Origin: Immundisolibacteraceae bacterium
GTDB taxonomy: Bacteria > Pseudomonadota > Gammaproteobacteria > Immundisolibacterales > Immundisolibacteraceae
DNA: 9,857 bases
Assembly: GCA_016763355.1 (NCBI GenBank)
Contig: JAESTY010000052.1
Coordinates: 1-9,857 of the forward strand
Direction: 5' to 3'
Shown: piece after piece, positions 1 through 6,692 of the stretch
Layout of the letters: each line of letters starts with the position of its first letter
How positions within the stretch are numbered: position 1 is the stretch's first letter
The notes under the pieces: generated by a model
What the model saw: the letters and a program-made list of their open reading frames with translations, nothing else
Told to the model about the DNA's origin: nothing
Databases searched by the model: none
Position numbers and translations under genes: made by a program

Positions 1-578
1 AAACCACCACCATCGGTAAATTGGCATCGCGATTTTTACAACAGAAAAAGTCGGTGTTGCTGGCAGCCGGCGACACCTTTCGAGCTGCAGCATCTGAACA
101 ACTGCAGGCCTGGGGTGAGCGTAATGGGGTTCCCGTGATTAGCCAGCAACCCGGTGCTGATCCGGCTGCGGTGATTTTTGATGCGCTTCAGTCCGCTGGC
201 AGTCGCCATACCGACCTGGTGCTCGCAGATACCTCTGGACGATTGCATACCCAGAGTGGCCTGATGGATGAGCTCAGAAAAATCAACCGAGTGATCGGTA
301 AGTTCGACGAGAGTGCGCCACACGAAACCCTATTAGTACTGGATGCGGGTAATGGTCAGAATGCCCTGTCCCAGGCCCGTTCATTTAGCGATGCGGTGAA
401 TGTGACCGGTTTGGTAGTGACCAAGCTTGATGGTACTGCCAAGGGGGGTATTGTGTTCGCCATTGCAGCGGAATTAGGCATCCCGATTAAATTTATTGGC
501 GTGGGCGAGGGCATCGATGACCTGCGCCCTTTCGTGGCCTCAGAATATGTGGAAGCACTGCTGAGCAAAGCCGAATAA
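1..578 (+). CDS. ftsY: Signal recognition particle receptor FtsY, C-terminal GTPase part (5'-truncated by window edge)
   Basis: FtsY is the membrane-associated GTPase that docks the signal recognition particle (SRP) with its ribosome at the Sec translocon. The window opens inside the P-loop: the frame reads TTTIGKLASRF from base 3, with the lysine of GKTTT split by the edge, so the true start and the acidic A domain lie to the left. Visible in order are the SRP-GTPase motifs GDTFRAAA (insertion box), DTSGR (G3), TKLDGTAKGG (G4) and GVGEGIDDLRPF (G5/closing loop), followed by the usual short amphipathic C-terminal helix and TAA at 576-578. The G3 motif has Ser where most bacterial FtsY have Ala (DTAGR); this Ser is known from some SRP GTPases and should not abolish function. 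It lies 13 bases upstream of ftsE and is presumably cotranscribed, as in the classical ftsYEX operon. The TTG at 21 is not a start; it is the Leu of GKLA. Confidence 0.97.
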   Translation, partial: TTTIGKLASRFLQQKKSVLLAAGDTFRAAASEQLQAWGERNGVPVISQQPGADPAAVIFDALQSAGSRHTDLVLADTSGRLHTQSGLMDELRKINRVIGKFDESAPHETLLVLDAGNGQNALSQARSFSDAVNVTGLVVTKLDGTAKGGIVFAIAAELGIPIKFIGVGEGIDDLRPFVASEYVEALLSKAE

Positions 579-591
579 CTGGAGTCCACGT

Positions 592-1260
592 TTGATCCGT
601 TTTAGTGAGGTTTACAAGCGTTACCCCGGTGGTGGCGATGCCCTAAAAAATGTCGGCTTTCGACTGGCAACCGGGGAGATGGCATTTCTGACCGGTCATT
701 CGGGCGCAGGTAAAAGCACCCTACTAAAACTGATCACCGCAATTGAGCGCCCTACCCGAGGCCAGGTCTGGATTGGCCAGGAGAATATCTCAAAAATAGC
801 CCATCGCAAGGTGCCCTTCTTGCGTCGTCGGATTGGCATTATTTTTCAGGACCACAAGCTGCTTCACGACCGCACGGTGTTTGATAACGTCGCGTTGCCG
901 CTGGTGGTTGCAGGGTTACGCCACCAGGATATTCGCCGCCGGGTTCGAGCTGCGCTGGATAAGGTGGGTCTGCTCCGCAAAGAACGTAACTATCCACTAC
1001 AGCTTTCCGGTGGCGAGCAGCAACGGGTTGGCATCGCCCGCGCGGTTGTCGGTAAGCCGCCTTTACTGCTTGCTGATGAGCCGACCGGTAATCTTGATCC
1101 GTCGCTTTCCCTGGAGATCATGGACCTGTTTGCAGAATTTAACCGGGTGGGCGTGGCGGTGCTGATTGCCAGCCATGACCTGGAGTTGATCAAACAGCTG
1201 GGCTATCGCCAGTTGGTATTGAGCGAGGGTGAGCTAGTTGCCGGGGGTGACAGCCGATGA
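592..1260 (+). CDS. ftsE: Cell division ABC transporter ATP-binding protein FtsE
   Basis: FtsE is the cytoplasmic ATPase of the FtsEX complex, which sits at the septum and couples ATP hydrolysis to activation of peptidoglycan hydrolases through EnvC-type partners. The 222-residue length is normal. Motifs in order are Walker A GHSGAGKST (35-43), Q-loop FQDHKLL (85-91), signature LSGGEQQR (138-145), Walker B LLLADEPTGNLD (158-169) and H-loop SHD (194-196). The start is TTG at 592: no ATG or GTG gives a proper MIRFxxVxKRYPGG beginning, and a GGAG at 581-584 sits seven bases upstream. The stop shares ATGA with the ftsX start, so FtsE and FtsX are probably made in balance by translational coupling. 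All catalytic residues are present. Confidence 0.97.
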   Translation: MIRFSEVYKRYPGGGDALKNVGFRLATGEMAFLTGHSGAGKSTLLKLITAIERPTRGQVWIGQENISKIAHRKVPFLRRRIGIIFQDHKLLHDRTVFDNVALPLVVAGLRHQDIRRRVRAALDKVGLLRKERNYPLQLSGGEQQRVGIARAVVGKPPLLLADEPTGNLDPSLSLEIMDLFAEFNRVGVAVLIASHDLELIKQLGYRQLVLSEGELVAGGDSR

Positions 1261-2171
1261 GACCCTGGTTGATACGCCACCTACAGGTATTTTTCTATAG
1301 CCTGGGTCAACTTTGGCGTAGTCCCTGGGGCACATTGATGTCGGTGGCGGTGATCGCGATTAGCCTGGTGTTACCAACTGCCCTGTATCTGGCGCTAGAA
1401 GTGGTCGATGACCTCAGCGGTCAATGGCATAGCGGCGCCGAGATATCGCTATTTCTTGAGCCAGAAGTCTCGGACCAGGCTGCTATTAATCTGGCAAAAA
1501 AAATCAACCAAAGACCACAGGTGGCGAGCGTCGATTATATTTCCGCCACCGCTGCCCTGGAAGAATTTCGGCAAAAATCCGGGTTTGGTGTGGCACTAGA
1601 TCTGCTCGATAAAAACCCATTACCGGGCCTGTTACGGGTGCTGCCCAAGGATAACCAGCTTAGCTCGATACAGGCTAAGGCCTGGCTGCTGGAGTTCTCG
1701 GCATTACCCGAAGTTGACCAGGCTGAGTATGACTATGCCTGGGTGCAGCGCCTGCAGGCGATGGTGCAGATCGGTCAGCGGCTGGGTTTAATATTTTCGA
1801 TATTGCTCGGTGGTGGGGTGGTGCTGATCATTGGCAACACGATTCGTCTGGCGATCTTTAGTCGCCGTCAGGAGATCGAGATCAACAAGCTAATTGGTGC
1901 AACCAATGGCTTTATTCGACGCCCGTTTCTCTATTCGGGTATGCAGCAGGGAGCTTTGGGTGGCCTGTTTGCGTTAGCAATGATTTACGCTGCGCTGAGC
2001 CTGCTAGCACCGGCGGTGGTTCGGCTGGCGGGTACTTATCAAAGCGAATTTACGCTGCAGATTGTTGGCTGGATTGAACTGCTGTTATTGCCCCTACTCG
2101 GTGGAGCATTAGGCTGGGCCGGCGCCTGGTTAGCGGTGGGTCGCCATCTGCGCGAGATCGAACCAGGTTAG
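1257..2171 (+). CDS. ftsX: Cell division permease-like protein FtsX
   Basis: FtsX is the integral membrane partner of FtsE; its periplasmic loop recruits the activator of cell-wall amidases rather than transporting a solute. The 304-residue protein has four predicted membrane segments at about 27-47, 176-198, 231-254 and 273-294. A large periplasmic domain (about 50-170) lies between the first two. The stretch 203-231, RRQEIEINKLIGATNGFIRRP onward, is the conserved cytoplasmic coupling segment of the family. The N-terminal arginine-rich start MRPWLIRHL and the segment RSPWGTLMSV are also typical. The ATG overlaps the ftsE stop by four bases, with a GGGGGTGA upstream as a possible ribosome site. 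What follows is not rpoH, the usual next gene in many gammaproteobacteria. Confidence 0.96.
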   Translation: MRPWLIRHLQVFFYSLGQLWRSPWGTLMSVAVIAISLVLPTALYLALEVVDDLSGQWHSGAEISLFLEPEVSDQAAINLAKKINQRPQVASVDYISATAALEEFRQKSGFGVALDLLDKNPLPGLLRVLPKDNQLSSIQAKAWLLEFSALPEVDQAEYDYAWVQRLQAMVQIGQRLGLIFSILLGGGVVLIIGNTIRLAIFSRRQEIEINKLIGATNGFIRRPFLYSGMQQGALGGLFALAMIYAALSLLAPAVVRLAGTYQSEFTLQIVGWIELLLLPLLGGALGWAGAWLAVGRHLREIEPG

Positions 2172-2202
2172 CAAGGACCGCCTGACCAAATAACGATATA
2201 GG

Positions 2203-2233
2203 CTGAATGGCTAGCAGGGAGTTAGTCATTCAG
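2203..2233 (+). promoter_or_regulatory. Leader hairpin with AGGGA loop upstream of the YeeE/YedE pair; possible CsrA/RsmA site or operator
   Basis: The arms CTGAATGGCTAGC (2203-2215) and GTTAGTCATTCAG (2221-2233) form a 13-pair RNA stem in which only two pairs are G-U. The loop is AGGGA (2216-2220). The same AGGGA recurs at 2232-2236 as the Shine-Dalgarno sequence of the next gene, directly against the 3' foot of the stem. No T-tract follows, so this is not an intrinsic terminator. One A(N)GGA in a hairpin loop plus a second at the ribosome site is the established layout of CsrA/RsmA-repressed leaders. As DNA, the 7-bp outer arms could instead be an operator. The structure is seen; the regulator is inferred. 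Confidence 0.5.
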
Positions 2234-2237
2234 GGAG
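2232..2237 (+). promoter_or_regulatory. Ribosome binding site of the first YeeE/YedE-family gene
   Basis: AGGGAG lies six bases before the ATG at 2244 and nine before the in-frame ATG at 2247, so either could be used. Its first two bases belong to the 3' arm of the preceding hairpin, and it repeats the hairpin loop sequence. Confidence 0.6.
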
Positions 2238-2243
2238 CAAAAT

Positions 2244-2672
2244 ATGATGACCGAATTCACCCCTGTTAGCGCGCTGGCTGGCGGTATGTTGATTGGCCTG
2301 TCAGCCACTGTGCTGCTGTTATTTAATGGCCGCATTGCTGGCATCAGTGGCATTGTTAATGGTTTGTTTGCTGCAGACGATGATCGGCTCTGGAGAGTGC
2401 TTTTTTTGGTCTCAATGGTGTTAAGCGCTGGGCTTGCTTACCACTTAACCCCACTGGCGTTTTCGTTGCGTGAAGGTTTCCCGCTCTGGTGGTTATTGCC
2501 ATCAGGCTTCCTGGTTGGTTTTGGTACTCGCATGGGCGGCGGCTGCACCAGTGGCCATGGTATTTGTGGGCTAGGCCGGTTATCAAAACGTTCGTTAGTG
2601 GCAACCGCTAGTTTTTTTCTGGTTGGGCTAGCGACGGCCTCGGTAAGCGCCCTGCTGATGGCAGGCGTCTGA
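2244..2672 (+). CDS. YeeE/YedE-family (sulfur transport family) membrane protein, first half-subunit
   Basis: This is a membrane protein of the YeeE/YedE (DUF395, Sulf_transp) family, whose best-studied full-length members import thiosulfate and whose half-size pairs occur near sulfide-detoxification genes. The 142 residues form about four to five hydrophobic segments (near 8-28, 50-66, 80-97 and 118-140). Family marks are GISGIVNG (33-40) and GFGTRMGGGCTSGHGICG (92-109); Cys101 in GGGCTSGH corresponds to one of the conserved cysteines of the thiosulfate channel. Two start codons lie in tandem (2244 and 2247). It is followed after a single base by the second half-subunit, so the two probably assemble into one pseudo-symmetric unit. 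The substrate cannot be read from sequence; no rhodanese, persulfide dioxygenase or BigR-type regulator is visible next to it. Confidence 0.88.
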   Translation: MMTEFTPVSALAGGMLIGLSATVLLLFNGRIAGISGIVNGLFAADDDRLWRVLFLVSMVLSAGLAYHLTPLAFSLREGFPLWWLLPSGFLVGFGTRMGGGCTSGHGICGLGRLSKRSLVATASFFLVGLATASVSALLMAGV

Positions 2673-2673
2673 G

Positions 2674-3096
2674 ATGAATCGTCTGATCGCTGTGTTAACG
2701 GGTGCTATGTTTGGTGTTGGCCTTACCCTGGCGGGGATGGTTAACCCTTATAAAGTATTGAATTTTTTGAACTTGCTGGGTAACTGGGACCCTAGCCTGG
2801 CATTGGTGATGGGAGGTGGACTAGCGGTTACGCTGGTCAGCTTTCGCTGGGTGTTAAATCGTCCGAAACCGATTCTGGCAGCAGAGTTTTCATTGCCGGT
2901 CCGATTTGATATTGACCGCAAACTGGTGATCGGTGGGGTTCTGTTTGGTTTGGGCTGGGGAGTAGCCGGTTACTGCCCAGGGCCGGCGATTGCAGCCCTG
3001 AGTTTTGGTTCAGCCGAGCCCTGGCTGTTTGTGGTCGCTATGTTACTGGGCTCCTTTAGTTGCCAATGGTTAGATAAGCGTTCGAGCGATTCTTAA
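2674..3096 (+). CDS. YeeE/YedE-family (sulfur transport family) membrane protein, second half-subunit
   Basis: This is the partner half of the preceding gene, matching the C-terminal half of full-length YeeE. The 140 residues include GVGLTLAGMVNPYKVLNFL (15-33), a hallmark of this half, and the motif GLGWGVAGYCPGPAI (92-106) with the conserved Cys101. Hydrophobic segments lie at about 5-23, 42-60, 84-104 and 115-130. The ATG follows the upstream TGA by one base with no clear Shine-Dalgarno, which points to translational coupling. Together with Cys101 of the first half, its cysteine would line the conduit through which the family passes a sulfur anion by transient S-S contact (known for the thiosulfate-uptake relatives; inferred here). 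It ends 15 bases before the convergent mutM stop, with no obvious terminator hairpin between. Confidence 0.88.
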   Translation: MNRLIAVLTGAMFGVGLTLAGMVNPYKVLNFLNLLGNWDPSLALVMGGGLAVTLVSFRWVLNRPKPILAAEFSLPVRFDIDRKLVIGGVLFGLGWGVAGYCPGPAIAALSFGSAEPWLFVVAMLLGSFSCQWLDKRSSDS

Positions 3097-3111
3097 CTTA
3101 AATAATCCGTT

Positions 3112-3930
3112 CTAGTTCTGGCAGGTAGGGCAAAAAAAGCTGCTGCGCTGGTTCTGCTTAAATTGTTTGATCGGTGTTTTACAGGCCCGGCATGGTTCGC
3201 CGGTTCGGCCATAAACCGCAAGCTCCTGAGCGAAGTAACCGGGTTTGCCGTCACTGTGCTGGAAATCCTTCAGCGTGGTGCCACCGGCAGCAATGGCTTG
3301 GCGTAGCCTGTTCTGAATGCTGCTGGCAAGTTGTCGGTATTGGTTTCTGGTTACCCGGCCGCTGGCACGGGTCGGTCTAATTCCTGATAAAAATAGTGCC
3401 TCGGCGGCGTAAATATTGCCCACACCGACCACCACCTGAGCGTTCATGATGAAATTTTTGATCGCCACCTTGCGACCTTTCCCTAGCGTATAGAGATGAT
3501 CAGCCAGTTCCTCGCTGGACAGCTCCAGCGGCTCTGGCCCTAGTGTGGCCAGCAGTTTATGGTTGTCTGGCTGTTCGGCCCACAGCAGGGCACCAAAGCG
3601 GCGTGGGTCGTGCAGGCGCAGGCAGCGGCCGCTATCAAGCACTATGTCGACATGGTCATGTTTGCGCGCTGGGGTTTCATGGGGCACGTGGCAAAGGCTG
3701 CCCGACATGCCAAGATGCAATATCAGACTACCGACCGCCGTGTCTGCCAGTAAATATTTGCTGCGCCGGCGCAAAGCCAGAATGGTCTGACCGCGAAAGC
3801 GCTGGTCGATGTCATCGGGTACGGGCCAACGCAGGCGACGGTCACGAACCTTGATCTGGGTGATGGTCTGGCCCACACAGATCGGCTCTAGCGCTCGGCG
3901 AGTGGTTTCTACTTCGGGTAGTTCGGGCAT
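3112..3930 (-). CDS. mutM: Formamidopyrimidine-DNA glycosylase MutM (Fpg)
   Basis: MutM is a bifunctional DNA glycosylase/AP lyase that removes 8-oxoguanine and formamidopyrimidines, the first step of base-excision repair of oxidised guanine. The 272 residues are complete. The N-terminus PELPEVETTRR supplies catalytic Pro2 and Glu3, and Lys58 in RRRSKYLL is the beta-elimination lysine. NAQVVVGVGNIYAAEALF (about 163-180) carries the helix-two-turn-helix asparagine. The C-terminal zinc finger has Cys247, Cys250, Cys267 and Cys270, with Arg262 in QRSSFFC. No convincing Shine-Dalgarno lies before the ATG. The gene follows the DUF4340-like gene on the same strand after 54 bases and may be the last gene of the ABC operon. 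In E. coli it instead follows rpmG directly. It is convergent with the YeeE/YedE pair. Confidence 0.97.
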   Translation of the reverse strand: MPELPEVETTRRALEPICVGQTITQIKVRDRRLRWPVPDDIDQRFRGQTILALRRRSKYLLADTAVGSLILHLGMSGSLCHVPHETPARKHDHVDIVLDSGRCLRLHDPRRFGALLWAEQPDNHKLLATLGPEPLELSSEELADHLYTLGKGRKVAIKNFIMNAQVVVGVGNIYAAEALFLSGIRPTRASGRVTRNQYRQLASSIQNRLRQAIAAGGTTLKDFQHSDGKPGYFAQELAVYGRTGEPCRACKTPIKQFKQNQRSSFFCPTCQN

Positions 3931-3984
3931 TTTGAGTCTATTGGCTAGGTGGTAAAAAACCGGCTGGGGTAATGGTTGTTTTGA

Positions 3985-4554
3985 CTAATCAGTAGTCGCT
4001 GCCACCCAGTTCTGCCAGGGACCGGCCACATGGTGGAAATAATAATCGTCGACCAGTGCCGTCTCGTCACCAAGAATCAGGTAGCGGCGCAGGCCAACCG
4101 GGTGGCGTTGGCCAAAGCCGATGGTTAAGTCGTTAAAGGTGACTGATACGGCGGTGTTTTTGACAATAAAGGCGTCGCTTTCTGCAGATTCATCGGATTC
4201 AGCAGGTGTTGGGAGTTGAAAGCGAGTGTAGGTCGGGCTTTCGAGCAGTTTTAACAGGGCAGCTACTTTTGACTGGTTGGCCAGCTGTCTATCGGGCGTC
4301 AATAGCCACCATTGTTGCTCGGTTTTACTGAGGTTAATCGGTGCTCGATTGGCCGCTACAAGCACTATTTCGGTGATATCGGCAGGTTGTAACTGGGTTA
4401 ACGAATAGGTTTCTATTACCGACGTTTGATTAAACGTTAGCCACTCGGAGAGTGGGCTCTGTTGGAACGCTGCCGGACCCCACAACAGGGCGGACAATGC
4501 CAGTACCAGGGCTAATAAAACCCGGTTAGTGCTGTTCAACGCCGCCGCCACCAC
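3985..4554 (-). CDS. Small DUF4340-like membrane-anchored protein of the Gld-type ABC cassette
   Basis: The function is unknown. It is placed in the DUF4340 group by position after a GldG-like gene and by its pattern: an N-terminal membrane anchor (about 11-27) followed by an extracytoplasmic part with ADITEIVLV, a WWLLTPDR segment and a residue-spacing helix QSKVAALLKLLESPTYTRF. Such domains normally contain repeated beta-rich units and are often longer than 300 residues, so 189 residues is short, perhaps a single unit. The start is ambiguous. Tandem GTG codons at 4552-4554 and 4549-4551 give a 19-base overlap with the upstream gene, whereas the in-frame TTG at 4537-4539 gives a TTGA four-base overlap and a cleaner anchor (MNSTNRVLLAL). 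It probably acts outside the inner membrane with the GldG-like protein. The family call is moderate; that the gene is real is well supported by strand, overlap and its anchor. Confidence 0.7.
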   Translation of the reverse strand: MVAAALNSTNRVLLALVLALSALLWGPAAFQQSPLSEWLTFNQTSVIETYSLTQLQPADITEIVLVAANRAPINLSKTEQQWWLLTPDRQLANQSKVAALLKLLESPTYTRFQLPTPAESDESAESDAFIVKNTAVSVTFNDLTIGFGQRHPVGLRRYLILGDETALVDDYYFHHVAGPWQNWVAATTD

Positions 4555-5906
4555 ACCCCCACGCCGATCCCGGCAAACAGTAATGGTAGTCCGACCAGAA
4601 AGCCGAGGCTGATAATCACCGCCTGACTGGGGGTTAAATCCAGTTGGTTATCACTGGCCGGGGTTGGCTGGATGTTGATCAGCCGTTCGTCGCCAGCAAG
4701 CCAGTTGACCATGTTGAGTCCGAGCTGCTGATTGCCGCCATTACCCAAATAGGCGTTGGCCAGAAAATCCCCATCACCGACCACCACCACTCGTTGTTGA
4801 TGCTCGGTTGCTGCTGATGAGGTGTCAGCGGAATCAGCGGTTTCAGGGCGTTGCCGGTTCAGTGCCAGCGCCAGCGTAACTGGACCGCTCAGATCGCGCT
4901 GTTTATCAAAGCTTACCCCTTCGCTGAGACTACTTTGCTCTAGCCAGCCCTGCTCACCGACCACAGCTAACGGTTTTGCCTGCCATTTGTCGCTGGTTTG
5001 GCTAAGTCCGGTTGCCAGCGCAAATACCGAAGTGAGTTGAAACTGTTGAGTAATTGGGTGAGGGCGATAATGGCCAGCTGTGGCCAGCGTAAAAGCGCCG
5101 CTACCAGTGGCTTCCATGCCGGCAGGGTCAACCAGAGTGCCGGGCAGGAACCTGATGCCAAGCTGGATGGCCAGCGGTTTTAATCCTGGCTGTTCGCCCG
5201 GATCCCCTAGCCATAATAGCCGCCCGCCATCGGCAATATAGGCCAGTAACCTGGCAACCTCAGAACCGGCCAGGCGAGAATTGGGTGCGCTAATGAGCAG
5301 CAAACTCTCAGCGGTCGGAATTGGTTGGGTTGGGTCAATTTGAAAACGCTCGACCTGAAACCCCTGACGCTCCAATAACGTGGAGAAGTTGCCCAGGTCA
5401 TGATTAGTTTTGCCAAAAGCAGTCCGTTCGCCATGGCCTGCCAGTACCCGGATGCGCATACCGGTGCCGCGGTTGAGTCTAAGTATCGCGTTACTGATAG
5501 TTTGCTCGTCGAACTGGGTCAGGGTCTCGCTGCGGTCGCTCAGGCGCAGATGCAGTACCCCATCGCGTTTGATGTTTTCTGCGGCAGCCAGTCCGGGCTG
5601 GCGATCCGGGTTTACCGAGCTGAAGCTGATTAATGAATTGTGCTGCTGGTAGCGCTCCACCCGCTCAGCCATCAACTTGGCCAGGCCTTGATCGCGGGTA
5701 AAGGCGGTCAAGGTCAGCGGCTGATCAAGCTGCTGCAATATTTTCAGGCTCGGCGGCGACAGACTGTGGCGACTGTTTGCAGTCCAGTCCCATAGCAGGT
5801 TGTGGCGCATGGATAGCGCTCCGGCAAGCAGTGCCAGCGTCACCGAAAGCAGTAGCGATATTGCTGGCTGCCAACGGCTCAGACGCGAAATATGGGTGGT
5901 TTGCAT
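4536..5906 (-). CDS. GldG-like ABC transporter auxiliary protein
   Basis: This resembles GldG, the extracytoplasmic component found beside GldA/GldF ABC transporters, named for gliding in Bacteroidetes but widespread in non-gliding Proteobacteria. The 456 residues contain an N-terminal membrane segment (about 15-33) and the family opening WTANSRHSLSPPSLKIL followed by QLDQPLTLTAF (41-70). GHGE (157-160) and GGRLLWLGDPG (227-237) lie in the central ABC_transp_aux domain. The C-terminal signature VVVVGDGDFLANAYL...LNMVNWLAGD (373-406) precedes a final membrane helix (429-452) ending in WWRRR. The bulk would sit in the periplasm between two anchors. It starts nine bases after the permease stop without a visible ribosome site, suggesting coupling, and overlaps the next gene. 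The substrate of the complex is not deducible. Confidence 0.88.
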   Translation of the reverse strand: MQTTHISRLSRWQPAISLLLSVTLALLAGALSMRHNLLWDWTANSRHSLSPPSLKILQQLDQPLTLTAFTRDQGLAKLMAERVERYQQHNSLISFSSVNPDRQPGLAAAENIKRDGVLHLRLSDRSETLTQFDEQTISNAILRLNRGTGMRIRVLAGHGERTAFGKTNHDLGNFSTLLERQGFQVERFQIDPTQPIPTAESLLLISAPNSRLAGSEVARLLAYIADGGRLLWLGDPGEQPGLKPLAIQLGIRFLPGTLVDPAGMEATGSGAFTLATAGHYRPHPITQQFQLTSVFALATGLSQTSDKWQAKPLAVVGEQGWLEQSSLSEGVSFDKQRDLSGPVTLALALNRQRPETADSADTSSAATEHQQRVVVVGDGDFLANAYLGNGGNQQLGLNMVNWLAGDERLINIQPTPASDNQLDLTPSQAVIISLGFLVGLPLLFAGIGVGVWWRRR

Positions 5907-5915
5907 GGGCTGTGA

Positions 5916-6692
5916 CTAGCGCTGGTAACGTTGGTTGTGCAGGCGTAATACGGTCAGGCCAAGCATCAGGGTTATTAATATCAGGAAGTAGGCAATATCG
6001 GTACTGGAGACCCAGCCGCTGAGTAGCTTCTGAAAGTGGTAGCGGGTAGACAAAAGCGGTAACAGGGCGTCAGCGCTATATCCGCCGTCACTGTTTTTAC
6101 CGGCCGCAGATAAAAACCACAGCAGTAGTAGCAGTCCTAAACCGGTAATTGCCGCGACTGCGGGGTGGCGAGTCAAAGACGAGGTCCAGAGGCCAACGGC
6201 GGTGAAGCTTGCAGCTAGCATCGTAATACCGGTGGCGGCGCTGGCGAGCAATCCAATATCAAGAGGTGTGGCTACTAGAAGACTCAGAGGCATTGATATT
6301 AGCAGTGTCAGCAGTAGGGCTAAAAAACCACAGATGCCCAAAAACTTACCCAATACGATACTGGTCAGTGAGATCGGGGCGCTCATTAGCAACGTCAGGG
6401 TGTGATCACGCTGTTGTTCGGCAAAACTGCGCATGGTCAGCATCGGCAGCACCAGCATGAGTATCATGCCTGCGCTACTAAAAAACGGTGTTACCAATAG
6501 CTGGGTAACGCCGGGTGGGTTCGATAAATTCAGTAGTTGGGAGCGATAAACCTCGTACTGATCAAGCTGTAACAGGAATAACCAGGCCAGTAGTGCGCCA
6601 ACCAGTGACAGGATGGTCCAGGCCAGCGGGGTGTTTATGAGTCCCCGAAATTCACGTTTGGCGATGACCCAGGTGTTGCCCACAAGGTTCAT
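5916..6692 (-). CDS. ABC-2 type permease, GldF-like
   Basis: This is the membrane subunit of the ABC exporter encoded by this block. Its 258 residues have six likely transmembrane helices (about 22-42, 68-86, 113-135, 146-168, 178-196 and 231-250), the arrangement of ABC-2/GldF permeases. The cytoplasmic motif MRSFAEQQRDHTLTLLMSAPIS (87-108) between helices two and three is the conserved coupling region of the family and would contact the ATPase. The N-terminus WVIAKREFRGLINTPLAW is likewise typical. The ATG overlaps the ATPase stop as ATGA, so the two subunits are coupled in translation. A pair would form the functional dimer (known for the superfamily). No export substrate can be assigned. 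Confidence 0.9.
   Translation of the reverse strand: MNLVGNTWVIAKREFRGLINTPLAWTILSLVGALLAWLFLLQLDQYEVYRSQLLNLSNPPGVTQLLVTPFFSSAGMILMLVLPMLTMRSFAEQQRDHTLTLLMSAPISLTSIVLGKFLGICGFLALLLTLLISMPLSLLVATPLDIGLLASAATGITMLAASFTAVGLWTSSLTRHPAVAAITGLGLLLLLWFLSAAGKNSDGGYSADALLPLLSTRYHFQKLLSGWVSSTDIAYFLILITLMLGLTVLRLHNQRYQR

Noticed and set aside
2167..2188. Hairpin GGTTAG/CTGACC after ftsX as a terminator
   Set aside because: It is only six pairs with a ten-base loop and no T-tract, and it overlaps the ftsX stop.
3935..3984. Possible weak terminator between the DUF4340-like gene and mutM (AACC/GGTT followed by T on the minus strand)
   Set aside because: The stem is four GC-poor pairs plus a bulged A/T extension; too weak to call.
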